Positions 27,767-37,173 of a DNA stretch of 64,000 bases are shown here, piece by piece. Position 1 is the stretch's first letter, and each line of letters begins with the position of its first letter. This DNA is from Gammaproteobacteria bacterium. GTDB taxonomy: Bacteria > Pseudomonadota > Gammaproteobacteria > Eutrophobiales > Eutrophobiaceae. A model generated the notes under the pieces. The model was not told where the DNA came from, made no database searches, and saw only the letters and a program-made list of their open reading frames with translations. Made by a program: the position numbers and the translations under genes. Location: assembly GCA_030829985.1 (NCBI GenBank), contig JAURNW010000019.1, positions 1-64,000 on the forward strand, given 5' to 3'.

Positions 27767-28867
27767 TTAAGGGATATGTTGCTTGGCAAGGTAATCATGA
27801 GTACGCATTTCTTCCAAACGACTAATGGTTCGTTTGAATGGTTCAAATAAACGTGATCCGGTATATAGAGCATTCGGATGCGCTGCTGCGGTAACAATAA
27901 GTTTTACATTGCGGTCGTAGAATTCATCTACAAGTGTGATAAAGCGCCTTGCAATATCATTAACATGATCATCCATAATCGGTATATTTGCTATCAACAC
28001 AGTCTGATACTGTCTGGCAATCTCGATATAGTCTGCTGCTCCTCTTGGTCCATCACAGATAGCCATAAAATCAAACCAGACAACACCGTCACCACAACGC
28101 ACCGTTTCAATAGTTCGACCTTCAATGTCCAGTGTGACTGCCGTTTCACCTATATCAGGACAAACGTGGATAAAACTATCTTCCAGCATTGCATTCGCAT
28201 GTTCATCAAGCGGTGAATGATATATCTCTGCGTGATCAAGAAATTCCAGTCGATAATCAACTCCGGTATCGACGTTGACAACACGAGTGTACTTTTTTAT
28301 TAAATCGATCGCTGGTAAAAATATATCTCGTTGCAAACCATCCTGGTACAACTGCTCCGGATGTTGGTTAGATGTGGTCACTAATATTACACCTCGTTCA
28401 AATAAGGCTTCCAGTAAGCCACCCAGCAACATGGCATCGGCAATATCCGCGACATGGAATTCATCAAAACAGAGGACTTGTGTTTTTGCTGCTAAACGAT
28501 CAGCGACGATCTTTAGTGGGCTTTCTATATTTCCGAGCAACTTAAGCTCGTTTTGAATATTCTGCATGAAACGATGAAAATGTATTCTCATTTTCCTGTC
28601 AAACGGTAGACATTCATAAAAACAATCCACCAGATAGGTTTTACCTCGACCCACGCCACCCCAAAAGTAAAGTCCCTTGACCTCCTTTGGTGCAGACAGT
28701 ATAAATCGAGATCGTATTTTGCTTAGCCAGCCATTATCTTTTCCTGATAATTCACATAAATCGTCGTATAAATTTTGCAAATGTACAACTGCAGTCCTCT
28801 GAGCTGGATCAGGTTTAAATCCTTTCAGGCGAATGTCTTTTTTATACTTATCTAATGGAGTCTGCAT
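27767..28867 (-). CDS. zapE: Cell division protein ZapE (AFG1-like ATPase)
   Basis: ZapE is an AAA+-type ATPase that associates with the Z-ring and is related to mitochondrial AFG1/LACE1. The 366 residues include the Walker A GLYFWGGVGRGKTYLVD near residue 68, Walker B VLCFDEFHVADIADAM near 135, a sensor segment TSNQHPEQLYQDGLQR, and the C-terminal SRLEEMRTHDYL typical of the family. In many relatives it lies next to rplM; here it is some 8 kb away and divergent from a metallopeptidase gene. Confidence 0.95.
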   Translation of the reverse strand: MQTPLDKYKKDIRLKGFKPDPAQRTAVVHLQNLYDDLCELSGKDNGWLSKIRSRFILSAPKEVKGLYFWGGVGRGKTYLVDCFYECLPFDRKMRIHFHRFMQNIQNELKLLGNIESPLKIVADRLAAKTQVLCFDEFHVADIADAMLLGGLLEALFERGVILVTTSNQHPEQLYQDGLQRDIFLPAIDLIKKYTRVVNVDTGVDYRLEFLDHAEIYHSPLDEHANAMLEDSFIHVCPDIGETAVTLDIEGRTIETVRCGDGVVWFDFMAICDGPRGAADYIEIARQYQTVLIANIPIMDDHVNDIARRFITLVDEFYDRNVKLIVTAAAHPNALYTGSRLFEPFKRTISRLEEMRTHDYLAKQHIP

Positions 28868-28950
28868 ATGATATTACTTATTATGGATTTTGAACTTTAG
28901 AATTAACCAGGCGCCTTAAATTAATTATTAAATAATATCATGCACAAATT

Positions 28951-29637
28951 ATGCTACCAGCATTAGTATTACTTCTATTACTTATTATTGTGTTTCTACC
29001 CCAGTTCTGGGTACAACGCGTAATAAAACAATATAGTCAAACAATTGATGAGCTTCCCGGTACTGGCGGTGAACTTGCTGAACATCTTATAGATCGTTTT
29101 CAATTGACGGATGTTTCTGTCGAGCAAACTGATAATGGTAATGATCATTATGATCCAGACTCAAAAACAATTCGTCTTTCTGAAACAAATTACGCTGGAA
29201 AATCATTAACTGCCATTACTATTGCGGCACATGAATTTGGCCACGCGCTACAACATCACACACATTATAGTCCTTTATTATTAAGAACCTCATTGGCAAA
29301 AAAAGCCGTGGTCGCTGAGAAAATAGCTTCTTTACTACTAGTCAGCTTACCGTTCACCTTCATTCTGGTAAAACTACCGGCTGTTAGTCTAATTCTATTG
29401 TTAGCAGGTCTTACTATTATGTGCTTACCTATACTCCTGCATATTTTTACCTTACCGGTTGAATTCGACGCCAGCTTTAATCGAGCATTACCCATTCTAA
29501 GTGAAGGGAACTATATTCCTGATTCTGCTATGCCCATCGCTCGAAAAATTCTCTCCGCCGCTGCGCTTACTTATGTTTCAGCATCGCTGGCAAGTCTGCT
29601 TAATTTTTATCGATGGTTAGCAATACTACGACGTTAG
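28951..29637 (+). CDS. Membrane zinc metallopeptidase (YugP-type, PF04298)
   Basis: 228 residues with an N-terminal transmembrane helix (1-18), the zinc site H94-E95-xx-H98 in AAHEFGHALQH, two further hydrophobic helices (about 125-170), and FDASFNRALPIL, where Asp/Glu may complete the site, then a last helix. Such proteins are integral inner-membrane proteases of unknown substrate. It overlaps the radical SAM gene by 4 bases at the 3' ends (convergent). Confidence 0.88.
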   Translation: MLPALVLLLLLIIVFLPQFWVQRVIKQYSQTIDELPGTGGELAEHLIDRFQLTDVSVEQTDNGNDHYDPDSKTIRLSETNYAGKSLTAITIAAHEFGHALQHHTHYSPLLLRTSLAKKAVVAEKIASLLLVSLPFTFILVKLPAVSLILLLAGLTIMCLPILLHIFTLPVEFDASFNRALPILSEGNYIPDSAMPIARKILSAAALTYVSASLASLLNFYRWLAILRR

Positions 29638-30728
29638 AAAAGGGAATGTTGTTGGCCTTGCAAGACGGGTTTTATAAATTGACTGGTATCCAAAGAAACA
29701 TTTTCACCGACATTTAATCCAAGCTGTTTACATGTCTTTACAAATCTTTTTTGAATCAAATCCGCATAAACCCCGGTACCGGTGAGTCGACTGTGAAAAT
29801 TGGGATCATTTTTTTTGCCCGCTCGGATATCGGTAATCATGTTCATGACGTGTGATGTTTTTAATGGGTAATGTGTATCCAACCAATCCTTGAATAAATC
29901 TTTAATCTCATGAGGCAGCCTCAACATAACAAAGCTGGCAGTATTGCTGCCTGCCTCCGCTGCATATTTAAGGATAGTTTCCATCTCACTATCATTTATG
30001 ACCGGGATCACTGGCGCAAATATAACGCCTGTTGGAATGCCCGCACTGATTAAATTAGATAATATTTGTAAACGCCTTTTCGGCGCAGTTGTTCTGGGTT
30101 CCATCTTCTGCATTAATTGATGGTCCAGAGTTGTAATTGACACAAACAACTGCACCAGTTTTTTTTCTGCCATCGGCGCCAACAAATCAATATCACGTTC
30201 GACCAGACTGGATTTGGTAACTATCGTTAATGGGTGGTGATACTTGTTTAATACTGCAATAATTTCACGTGTTATTTGATATTGCCGTTCAATCGGTTGA
30301 TACGGATCGGTATTTGTTCCAAGTGCAATCGTTGAACATTTATAACCAGGCGCAGCTAATTCTTTTTCCAATAACTCCGCAGCATTTGGCTTGGCAAATA
30401 ATTTTGTTTCAAAGTCCAGACCTGGTGATAAATCATAATAGGCATGCGTTGGCCTGGCATAACAATAAATACAACCATGTTCACAGCCGCGATAGGCATT
30501 GATTGACTGATCAAATGGGATATCGGGTGATTTATTTTTAGCTATTATGGTTTTCGGTTTTTCTATCGTAACCGTAGTGACGGGTTTATTCTCTTCCTTT
30601 TCATGTTCCCAGCCATCATCAATCTGATGTCGAGTATATTTTAGGTAACGTGCATCCGGTTTACTTGAACTACCTCTACCTTTTATAACTTGCTTGTTGC
30701 TTTTCGCCGTTGATTCGTTGTCTGACAT
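29634..30728 (-). CDS. PA0069-family radical SAM protein
   Basis: 364 residues with the radical SAM cluster motif CEHGCIYCYARPTH (Cys near 82, 86, 89), preceded by the family's RGSSSKPDARYLKY and followed by CSTIALGTNTDPYQPIER and LVQLFVSITTLDHQLMQKMEPR. This matches the PA0069/SplB-like group of cytosolic radical SAM enzymes whose substrate is unknown; distant relatives repair spore photoproducts. It lies 3 bases downstream of rmuC on the same strand, so the pair may be co-transcribed; both may concern DNA. Confidence 0.9.
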   Translation of the reverse strand: MSDNESTAKSNKQVIKGRGSSSKPDARYLKYTRHQIDDGWEHEKEENKPVTTVTIEKPKTIIAKNKSPDIPFDQSINAYRGCEHGCIYCYARPTHAYYDLSPGLDFETKLFAKPNAAELLEKELAAPGYKCSTIALGTNTDPYQPIERQYQITREIIAVLNKYHHPLTIVTKSSLVERDIDLLAPMAEKKLVQLFVSITTLDHQLMQKMEPRTTAPKRRLQILSNLISAGIPTGVIFAPVIPVINDSEMETILKYAAEAGSNTASFVMLRLPHEIKDLFKDWLDTHYPLKTSHVMNMITDIRAGKKNDPNFHSRLTGTGVYADLIQKRFVKTCKQLGLNVGENVSLDTSQFIKPVLQGQQHSLF

Positions 30729-30731
30729 TAT

Positions 30732-32111
30732 TTAACTATTCGGGTCACTGTCATCAGTTAATGCCTTATTGACCAGTTCATCAGACAATCTTTTGTTTGT
30801 TTTCAAATCACCCAGTTTACGGATTGCCTCAGCGCGCGAGACCAAGTTTCCTTTTCCATCTACCAAACGATTGCGCGCAGTATCATATGCAGATTGAGCC
30901 TTGCCTATTTTATCGCCGACATCTTCCAGTGCTTCAACAAAGCCGGCAAGCTTGTCATACATATTACCTGCTTGCTTAGCTATTTCCTGTGCATTTTGAT
31001 TCTGATATTCGTATCGCCACATATTCTGGATGATTTGTAAATTCATCGTTAATGTAGAGGGGCTCACTAAAAAGATTCCTTTATTGAATGCGTCCTGAAA
31101 TAAAGATTCATCATGTTCAAACGCCAGCATCAATGCCGGTTCAATTGCAACAAACATCAACACCATGTCCAGTGAATTAACGCCAACTAATTCATCATAA
31201 CTTTTTCCTTTTAACCCACTGATATGTGTTCTAACTGAATCGATATGGGCTTTGATCGCCAAACTTTTACCCTGTTCATCTTCTGCTGAATAATATCGCT
31301 CATACGCATTCAAAGATATTTTTGAATCAATAACAACATCTCGTTTATTAGGCAAATGCACTACCACATCAGGATAAAATGAATTTCCTGTTTCATCACG
31401 ATAATTTCCCTGAACTTCATATTCGCGTCCTTTTGTTAAACCGGATTGCTCCAAAACTTTTTCCAGAATAACTTCACCCCAATTACCGCGCGTCTTACTT
31501 TCGCCCTTTAACGCATTGGTAAGATTTATTGCGTCCTTACTCATTTGTTCATTCAATGATTTCAGGCTGCTAATTTCATGATAAAGCGATAAGCGATCTT
31601 TGGTTTCCTTATCATAAACATCTTCTATTTTTTTACGGAAGTCTCCTAACTGTTCCCTTAATGGATTAAGCACTTCACCAATATTCAGTTTATTTTGGTC
31701 AGTAAATTTCCTGCTTTTTTCTTCAAGAATTTTATTAGATAGATTTTCAAAAGCATTTGTCATTTTGGTTTCAGCTTGTTCCAGCAAAACCATCTTTTCT
31801 TGCATGGATTTTCTTTCTTGATCGAGTTTTGTAACTAACTCGGCGACAGTAACCTTGCTATTTTCAACATCTTTTTGCAGATATTTATTTGTGTTTTCAC
31901 GTTCGCGAACAGTGTTATTCAATTCCTCTATACGTTGTTCTCTATTCTCGGCACGTTCTATTTCTACGGCTAACTTACGTTCCAACTCAATATTCTGATC
32001 GGTTAATTTGTTCGCTTTGCTGCGATAAATTAACCACAGAAGTATAAGACCCAATAAGAATCCTGTAATCGTGGCCAACAGTGTGTGTGCATTTAATAGT
32101 TGTTCAATCAT
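30732..32111 (-). CDS. rmuC: DNA recombination protein RmuC homologue
   Basis: RmuC limits inversion between short repeats in E. coli and has a nuclease-like core. The 459-residue protein starts with a transmembrane helix (LLATITGFLLGLILLWLIY), then a long coiled coil (about 35-170), and the RmuC domain with TRGNWGEVILEKVLEQSGL, SFYPDVVVHLPNKRDVVIDSK (nuclease-like D...DSK) and KGIFLVSPSTL. The ATG at 32111 gives the normal N terminus; an extension to 32177 would place unrelated residues ahead of the membrane helix. It is followed closely by the radical SAM gene. Confidence 0.93.
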   Translation of the reverse strand: MIEQLLNAHTLLATITGFLLGLILLWLIYRSKANKLTDQNIELERKLAVEIERAENREQRIEELNNTVRERENTNKYLQKDVENSKVTVAELVTKLDQERKSMQEKMVLLEQAETKMTNAFENLSNKILEEKSRKFTDQNKLNIGEVLNPLREQLGDFRKKIEDVYDKETKDRLSLYHEISSLKSLNEQMSKDAINLTNALKGESKTRGNWGEVILEKVLEQSGLTKGREYEVQGNYRDETGNSFYPDVVVHLPNKRDVVIDSKISLNAYERYYSAEDEQGKSLAIKAHIDSVRTHISGLKGKSYDELVGVNSLDMVLMFVAIEPALMLAFEHDESLFQDAFNKGIFLVSPSTLTMNLQIIQNMWRYEYQNQNAQEIAKQAGNMYDKLAGFVEALEDVGDKIGKAQSAYDTARNRLVDGKGNLVSRAEAIRKLGDLKTNKRLSDELVNKALTDDSDPNS

Positions 32112-32335
32112 GCCTGGATAACATCCTTGAGGAATACTTGTCTTAACATCGCAATATATTTTTAATAGTTTAAACACCTTACCTGATGAAACCGTAATAT
32201 AAAATGACTGCTTCAGATAGTGAATAATGTGAGCAATTAGACAGATTACACCATTGATTCAATATTTTTATTGTTTATAATCAATACCTAGTAAGCAATA
32301 TTAAAAGTATATTCATCTTTTATAACCAGAACTTA

Positions 32336-33133
32336 ATGAAACTAAAAGGCATTATCTTCGATGTAGACGGTACCATGGCGGATACCGAGGAGATTCATCG
32401 TCAGGCTTTCAATCAAACCTTCAAAGAATTTGACCTTAGCTGGTATTGGTCGGAATCCGATTACCACAAATTACTCTCCATATCCGGCGGTAAAGAACGA
32501 TTTAAAATCTGTCTTAACAAAGATGAAGAACTTAAAAGCAGAATACAAAACCCAGGGCATTTTATAAAAGAATTACATCAATGTAAGTCTGAACACTACC
32601 GCTCAATGCTGGCAAGCGAGCATACTAAACTTCGTCCTGGTATAGAAAGATTACTCAATGAAGCAAAGAATGATGGACTACGACTTGGTGTTGCAACCAG
32701 TTCATGTTTGGCCAACCTCAACACGCTAATTAATACAACGCTGAATATCGATCCCAAAGACCTGTTCAAAACCATTGTTAGCAGCGACACAGTAACAGAT
32801 AAAAAACCGTCGCCAGTTGTTTATCAATGTGCCCTGGCCGGTATTGGGCTTGATGCAGATGAATGTATTGCTATTGAAGACACCCGCAACGGCAACCTGG
32901 CCGCACTCAGCGCAGGATTAAAGACCATCATTACAACACACGCTTATACCATTGATAATGATTTCACCGATGCATCACTGGTAATTAACCATCTCGGAGA
33001 GCCTGATTACCCATTCAATATTACACAAGGCTATAATTATGATAAGTCATATGTGGATGTTGATTTGATGGAAAACATCATTAATGATGTTTCTGATAAC
33101 AATCTGCCTAAATTCGCATCAAATATTAATTAA
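32336..33133 (+). CDS. HAD-superfamily phosphatase (CbbY-like)
   Basis: 265 residues with the four HAD motifs: nucleophile DVDGTMADTEEIHRQAF (Asp9, Asp11), ATSS near 121, Lys in TVTDKKPSPVVY, and IEDTRNGNLAALSAGL. The helical cap (about 18-95) and the LGVATSSCLANL segment resemble CbbY/phosphoglucomutase-like phosphatases, often encoded with Calvin-cycle genes; no such genes are near, so the substrate remains open. The C-terminal 30 residues are acidic and not part of the domain. Confidence 0.88.
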   Translation: MKLKGIIFDVDGTMADTEEIHRQAFNQTFKEFDLSWYWSESDYHKLLSISGGKERFKICLNKDEELKSRIQNPGHFIKELHQCKSEHYRSMLASEHTKLRPGIERLLNEAKNDGLRLGVATSSCLANLNTLINTTLNIDPKDLFKTIVSSDTVTDKKPSPVVYQCALAGIGLDADECIAIEDTRNGNLAALSAGLKTIITTHAYTIDNDFTDASLVINHLGEPDYPFNITQGYNYDKSYVDVDLMENIINDVSDNNLPKFASNIN

Positions 33134-33208
33134 GCATTCTTCAGTCCGGCGTAGTAAAATCTCCTCACTATTAGTGAACTAGTCGATATCAATTCGTAAT
33201 CACAAACT

Positions 33209-34120
33209 ATGACTCTATCTGAATTTCGCTACATTGTTGCTGTTGCCAAAGAACTCCATTTTGGGCGCGCTGCTGAAAAATGTTTTGTAAGCCAACCAAC
33301 GCTCAGCGTGGCCGTTAAGAAAATTGAAGATGAATTGGGTGTCACCCTGTTTGAACGACATCAACATGAAGTATCTATTACAGCTATCGGCGAAACAATC
33401 ATTAAACAGGCCGAAGTAATCTTAAATGAAACAAATACACTGAAAGAGCTTGCCAAACAAAACAAAGATGAATTGAGCGGTGAATTAAAACTCGGGGTAA
33501 TTTACACCATTGGACCTTACTTACTGCCAAAGTTAATACCGGTTATACATAAACAGGTCTCTGATCTGGTTCTGATAATCGAAGAAGACTACACAGAGAT
33601 TCTATCCAAAAAGTTAAAAGCCGGGGAAATCGACATTGCTATTCTGGCAAACCCGTTTGAGCAACCTGGAATAAAGACTGAGGTACTTTATCAAGAACCT
33701 TTTATGGTTGCCTTGCCCTGCAATCATCCCCTGACTAAAAAGAAGAAACTCAATGCAGAGGATTTACTGGACGATACTATGTTGTTATTAAAATCGGGGA
33801 ACTGCTTTCGTGATCAAGTCGTGAAAGTTTGTCCTTCCTGTATTAGTCCCGTCGGAAAGAACAAACATCTCCAGAAAACCTTACAAAGCAGCTCTATAGA
33901 AACAATCAGACAAATGGTAGCTGCAGGTGCAGGTATTACAATACTGCCCAGTTCTTCTATTGGTGCTGATAATGGTTTGAACGGTATGTTGGAATACCGT
34001 CCATTCACCAGACCAGCCCCTTATAGGGAAGTTATTATTGCGTACCGCAAATCTTTTCCCAGAATAAAAGCTGTTGAACTGGTTAAACAATCTATTGCTA
34101 ATTGTAAACCAGTTGCTTAA
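33209..34120 (+). CDS. oxyR: Hydrogen peroxide-sensing regulator OxyR
   Basis: OxyR is a LysR-type regulator activated by peroxide through a Cys199-Cys208 disulfide. In this 303-residue protein the N-terminal helix-turn-helix (FRYIVAVAKELHFGRAAEKC, SQPTLSVAVKKIE) is followed by the regulatory domain, and the redox cysteines fall at positions 199 (KSGNCFRDQ) and 208 (VKVCPSC), matching E. coli numbering. An extra Cys211 is present. It stands alone, convergent with the protease gene at 34125; possible targets are not visible in the window. Confidence 0.95.
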   Translation: MTLSEFRYIVAVAKELHFGRAAEKCFVSQPTLSVAVKKIEDELGVTLFERHQHEVSITAIGETIIKQAEVILNETNTLKELAKQNKDELSGELKLGVIYTIGPYLLPKLIPVIHKQVSDLVLIIEEDYTEILSKKLKAGEIDIAILANPFEQPGIKTEVLYQEPFMVALPCNHPLTKKKKLNAEDLLDDTMLLLKSGNCFRDQVVKVCPSCISPVGKNKHLQKTLQSSSIETIRQMVAAGAGITILPSSSIGADNGLNGMLEYRPFTRPAPYREVIIAYRKSFPRIKAVELVKQSIANCKPVA

Positions 34121-34124
34121 ACAC

Positions 34125-35504
34125 TTATTTTCTAAGCACCAGAAAGGCAGCCGCATTACCACGAAGTATTAAGAGTAATAGAGAGTCATCTTTTTTATCC
34201 ACTGCTGTAAGAAACTCATCCAGATTCTTAATCGGTTTTTTATTCACGGAGGTAATAACATCTCCCGCTCTTAAACCGCTACGCCAGGCTATGCTAGCTC
34301 TTTCAACCGCAGCAACAAATGCGCCTTCAACTTTACCAAAGTAAGGACTGCCTTGTTCAATATCGCCGACTGAAACACCTTGTAATAATTCATTAACGGA
34401 TCTCGGGTTTGTGCTTGTCTGAGTTTTTTCATCTATTTTCACGACAAACTCGGACTGTTTTCCATCACGCAGTACTTTAAATTTTATTGTTTCACCCACC
34501 GGTAATAGACCAACACGATTACCAAGATCATTCGCATCCCGTATCTGTTTACCATCAATTGATATCACAATATCACCCGTCTTTAGACCGGCTTTATCTG
34601 CTGGAGACCCATCCAACACTTCATTAATAATGGCGCCGCCCTGTCTATCAAGACCAAAGGCTTCTGCAAGCGACGGACTAATATCCTGCATACTGACCCC
34701 AAGAAAGCCACGTTTGACTTCTCCAGTTTCAAGAATTTGTTCAGCTATCTGCATTGCAAGATTAATAGGTATAGCGAATCCTATCCCTATATTGCCACCA
34801 CTTTGTGAAAAGATTGCGGTATTGATGCCAACCAACTCACCATTGAGATTAACAAGTGCTCCACCCGAATTACCGGGATTTATCGAGGCATCTGTCTGGA
34901 TAAAATCTTCATAACCTTCAATTCCTAAGCCACTACGACCTAATGCGCTGATGATCCCGGAGGTCACGGTTTGACCTAAGCCAAACGGATGACCAATAGC
35001 AACGACAAAGTCTCCTACACGTAATGCATCTGAATCAGCTGGTTTTATATCCGTTAAATTTTCCGCAGGCATTTTTATTACAGCCACATCTGTTTCAGGA
35101 TCCGAACCTACCACCTCAGCTTCCAGTTGACGGCCATCAATCAAAGTCACAGTAATATGAACTGCATTGGCAATCACATGATTATTAGTCAAAACCAGTC
35201 CTCGTTTTGCATCGACAATCACACCAGATCCTAGAGCACTGGTTTTACGTTCAGCGGGTTGTTCTGGTACATTGAAAAATCGACGAAAACGTGGGTCTGC
35301 GAACAAGGGGTTCATCTGGGTTTTGACACGTCCTTCAGTCGCAATATTGACCACTGCGAGAGTAGCCCCCTCTAACATTGGCGCTAAAGTGGGAAGTTGT
35401 TTTCCATCCGATCCCATTGGTAACGCTGCATTGGCAGTAGACACCAGTAAAGAAAAAGCAATAAAGAGTAAATTCAAAAATTGTCTGGAAAATTTATTTA
35501 TCAT
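34125..35504 (-). CDS. Periplasmic serine protease, DegQ/DegP (Do) family
   Basis: A 459-residue HtrA-type protease/chaperone acting on misfolded periplasmic proteins. It has a signal peptide ending STANA, the catalytic triad His109 (LTNNHVI), Asp139 (DPETDVAVIKM) and Ser213 (NPGNSGGALVN), then two PDZ domains (about 275-365 and 385-455). The Q-linker next to the LA loop is short, more like DegQ than DegP. The ATG at 35504 is preferred; a five-residue extension upstream is possible. A weak sigmaE-like sequence lies 40-65 bases upstream. Confidence 0.95.
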   Translation of the reverse strand: MINKFSRQFLNLLFIAFSLLVSTANAALPMGSDGKQLPTLAPMLEGATLAVVNIATEGRVKTQMNPLFADPRFRRFFNVPEQPAERKTSALGSGVIVDAKRGLVLTNNHVIANAVHITVTLIDGRQLEAEVVGSDPETDVAVIKMPAENLTDIKPADSDALRVGDFVVAIGHPFGLGQTVTSGIISALGRSGLGIEGYEDFIQTDASINPGNSGGALVNLNGELVGINTAIFSQSGGNIGIGFAIPINLAMQIAEQILETGEVKRGFLGVSMQDISPSLAEAFGLDRQGGAIINEVLDGSPADKAGLKTGDIVISIDGKQIRDANDLGNRVGLLPVGETIKFKVLRDGKQSEFVVKIDEKTQTSTNPRSVNELLQGVSVGDIEQGSPYFGKVEGAFVAAVERASIAWRSGLRAGDVITSVNKKPIKNLDEFLTAVDKKDDSLLLLILRGNAAAFLVLRK

Positions 35505-35540
35505 AACGTCGCGTTCCATGTTTGGTTTTTTATTTTCTTA

Positions 35541-35568
35541 TTAGGAAGTATTGGTATATAAAAGTTCA
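35541..35568 (-). promoter_or_regulatory. Possible sigmaE-type promoter of the DegQ-like gene
   Basis: On the minus strand TGAACTT, then 14 bases, then TTCCTAA resembles the sigmaE consensus GGAACTT-N15/16-GTCTAA at a sensible distance from the ATG. The fit is imperfect in both boxes; degP/degQ-type genes are classical sigmaE targets, which is the main reason to list it. Confidence 0.3.
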
Positions 35569-35719
35569 TTTAAAATTTTAGAATAAATAAACGTTCGAAA
35601 AATAACGAAAAATTAATTACTACTTCAGCCCACATTAACTTAAAAGCGATATCGGTTTTTAGGTATTAACAAATACCAGGACTCTCACTGAAACTGCCAC
35701 AGAGTCTATTCAGAGAAAT

Positions 35720-35747
35720 AAAAAGGCGGGACATGCCCGCCTTTTTA
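35720..35747 (-). terminator. Terminator after hsp20
   Basis: Stem AAAAGGCGGG / CCCGCCTTTT (10 bp) with a 5-base loop and A/T tracts on both sides, ending 14 bases from the hsp20 stop. The symmetrical A/T flanks would allow termination in both directions. Confidence 0.9.
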
Positions 35748-35760
35748 TCAATGCAACTTA

Positions 35761-36213
35761 TTAACTTTTTACTTCAATTTTACGCGGTTGCACTTTCTCA
35801 AGTTTTGGTAAAGTAACTTGCAGCACACCATTTTTACCTTCCGCTTCAATGCGTTCAGCATCAGCAGAATCAGGTAGACTAAAGCGTCTATAAAAAGCAC
35901 CGCTAACTCTTTCTACGCGTTTATATCCATCTTTCTCTTCACGCGCTTCTGATTGTCGTTCACCCTTAATCGTCAGTACACCATTGTCCATTGTTATCTC
36001 AATGTCTTTTGGATCAACACCGGGCAGGTCTGCCGTAATCAGGAAACGATCTGCTTCTTCCTTAATATCAACAGCCGGACGCCAATGACTGGTGATAATA
36101 TTGGAATAATCATTATCATTGCCCGCTACTGCTTTGTCAGCGTAGTTCAACTGATTTAATTGTTGTTGGAATCTATCTAACAGACTCCATGGTTCGTAAT
36201 TTACTAAAGCCAT
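35761..36213 (-). CDS. Small heat-shock protein, Hsp20/IbpA family
   Basis: A 150-residue alpha-crystallin-type holdase. The central domain includes WRPAVDIKEEADRFLITADLPG, DIEITMDNGVLTIKGERQ and a GAFYRRFSLPDSAD strand, ending with the GVLQVTLPK motif near residue 138. The ATG at 36213 follows GGAGG at the right spacing; an upstream 19-residue extension is not credible because it overlaps the promoter. A near-consensus RpoH promoter sits just upstream and a strong terminator follows, so this is a stand-alone heat-shock gene. Confidence 0.95.
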   Translation of the reverse strand: MALVNYEPWSLLDRFQQQLNQLNYADKAVAGNDNDYSNIITSHWRPAVDIKEEADRFLITADLPGVDPKDIEITMDNGVLTIKGERQSEAREEKDGYKRVERVSGAFYRRFSLPDSADAERIEAEGKNGVLQVTLPKLEKVQPRKIEVKS

Positions 36214-36253
36214 TTTTCTACCTCCAGAAATTTTATTTTTAACTTGGTAGAAA

Positions 36254-36281
36254 AGATGGGGGTCAGACAATATTTTTCAAG
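36254..36281 (-). promoter_or_regulatory. RpoH (sigma32) heat-shock promoter of hsp20
   Basis: On the minus strand CTTGAAA (36281-36275), a 13-base spacer, then CCCCATCTT, an essentially exact match to the sigma32 consensus CTTGAA-N13/14-CCCCAT-T. It lies 40-68 bases upstream of the hsp20 ATG, leaving a short leader. Confidence 0.85.
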
Positions 36282-36334
36282 AGCGTATAAAAAAATATTT
36301 TAGTTAAGGCAAGTATCTCGAATAGATACACCGC

Positions 36335-36982
36335 CTAGATTCGGTAGGCAATTTTAGTCATTATTTTCGAGGTCAAATTCATCAAGCTTTTGACACGACC
36401 GGGCAGTTCTTCTGCTCCCGCTGTTTCAGCCGTTGTTGCATGATGTAATTCATCTTCACGCATTTGCTCCAGTATTGATCGACTACGATTATCACTTTCA
36501 GGTAATTGAGCCAAATGCGCATCAAGATGTTTTACCACCTGATGTTCTGTTTCCGCTAAAAAACCCAAATTCCATTTATCTCCAAAACATCCGGCAATGA
36601 GTCCTATACTAAACGATCCCAGATACCAGACCGGATCAAGATAACTGGGATGATCACCCAATTCTTTTAATCGGGATTTACACCAGACCAGATGATCAAC
36701 CTCCTCATCGGCAGATTGTTGCATGCTCTTTTTTAGTTCTTGGTCTCTGGCTGTCAGCGACTGAGCCTTGTATAGCGCTTGTGCAGCAACCTCACCCGCA
36801 TGATTGACACGCATCAGACCGGAAACATGTTGTCTTTCCTGCTCTTCAAGATCGGTTGTTACACAAGTTGCTGCTGGGTATGGTCTTTTTCTGCGAATTG
36901 AGTCTGTTCCGACCAGATCGGCAAATACGGAATCCAGGGCCATAATACCTCGGTCTAATGCGGTGTAGTGTCTCGATTTCAT
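36335..36982 (-). CDS. coq7: Coq7-type ubiquinone hydroxylase (di-iron)
   Basis: The enzyme makes demethoxyubiquinol hydroxylation at ring C6, a late step of ubiquinone synthesis, replacing UbiF in many proteobacteria. The ferritin-like helices carry the di-iron ligands: MRVNHAGEVAAQALYKAQ, SADEEVDHLVWCKSRL, LAETEHQVVKHLDAHL and MREDELHHATTAETAG. The ATG at 36982 starts the typical sequence RHYTALDRGIMALD; an ATG at 37012 would add 10 residues. The 215-residue length is normal. It is divergent from rplM. Confidence 0.94.
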   Translation of the reverse strand: MKSRHYTALDRGIMALDSVFADLVGTDSIRRKRPYPAATCVTTDLEEQERQHVSGLMRVNHAGEVAAQALYKAQSLTARDQELKKSMQQSADEEVDHLVWCKSRLKELGDHPSYLDPVWYLGSFSIGLIAGCFGDKWNLGFLAETEHQVVKHLDAHLAQLPESDNRSRSILEQMREDELHHATTAETAGAEELPGRVKSLMNLTSKIMTKIAYRI

Positions 36983-37098
36983 TGCTATTTCTGCTGCGCT
37001 CCTGTTATTCATATATAATAAAGTGTCTGATAAAAAATTGCTTCTGGCAAAAGACTATAATATTCACGCATATTTGATCAGAATATAGTGCTGATAAT

Positions 37099-37119
37099 AT
37101 TGACAGGCCAGAGGTCAAT
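37099..37119 (+). promoter_or_regulatory. Hairpin in the rplM-rpsI leader
   Basis: A 6-bp inverted repeat ATTGAC / GTCAAT with a 9-base loop lies 55 bases upstream of the rplM ATG, downstream of a TATAAT at 37056-37061. L13 is known to repress its own operon through the leader in E. coli; whether this small stem plays that part is inference. Confidence 0.3.
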
Positions 37120-37173
37120 CCGTACTATTCCACCTCTTTTTTACCCGGGTCTCCCGAATTTCTAGGAATTAGC

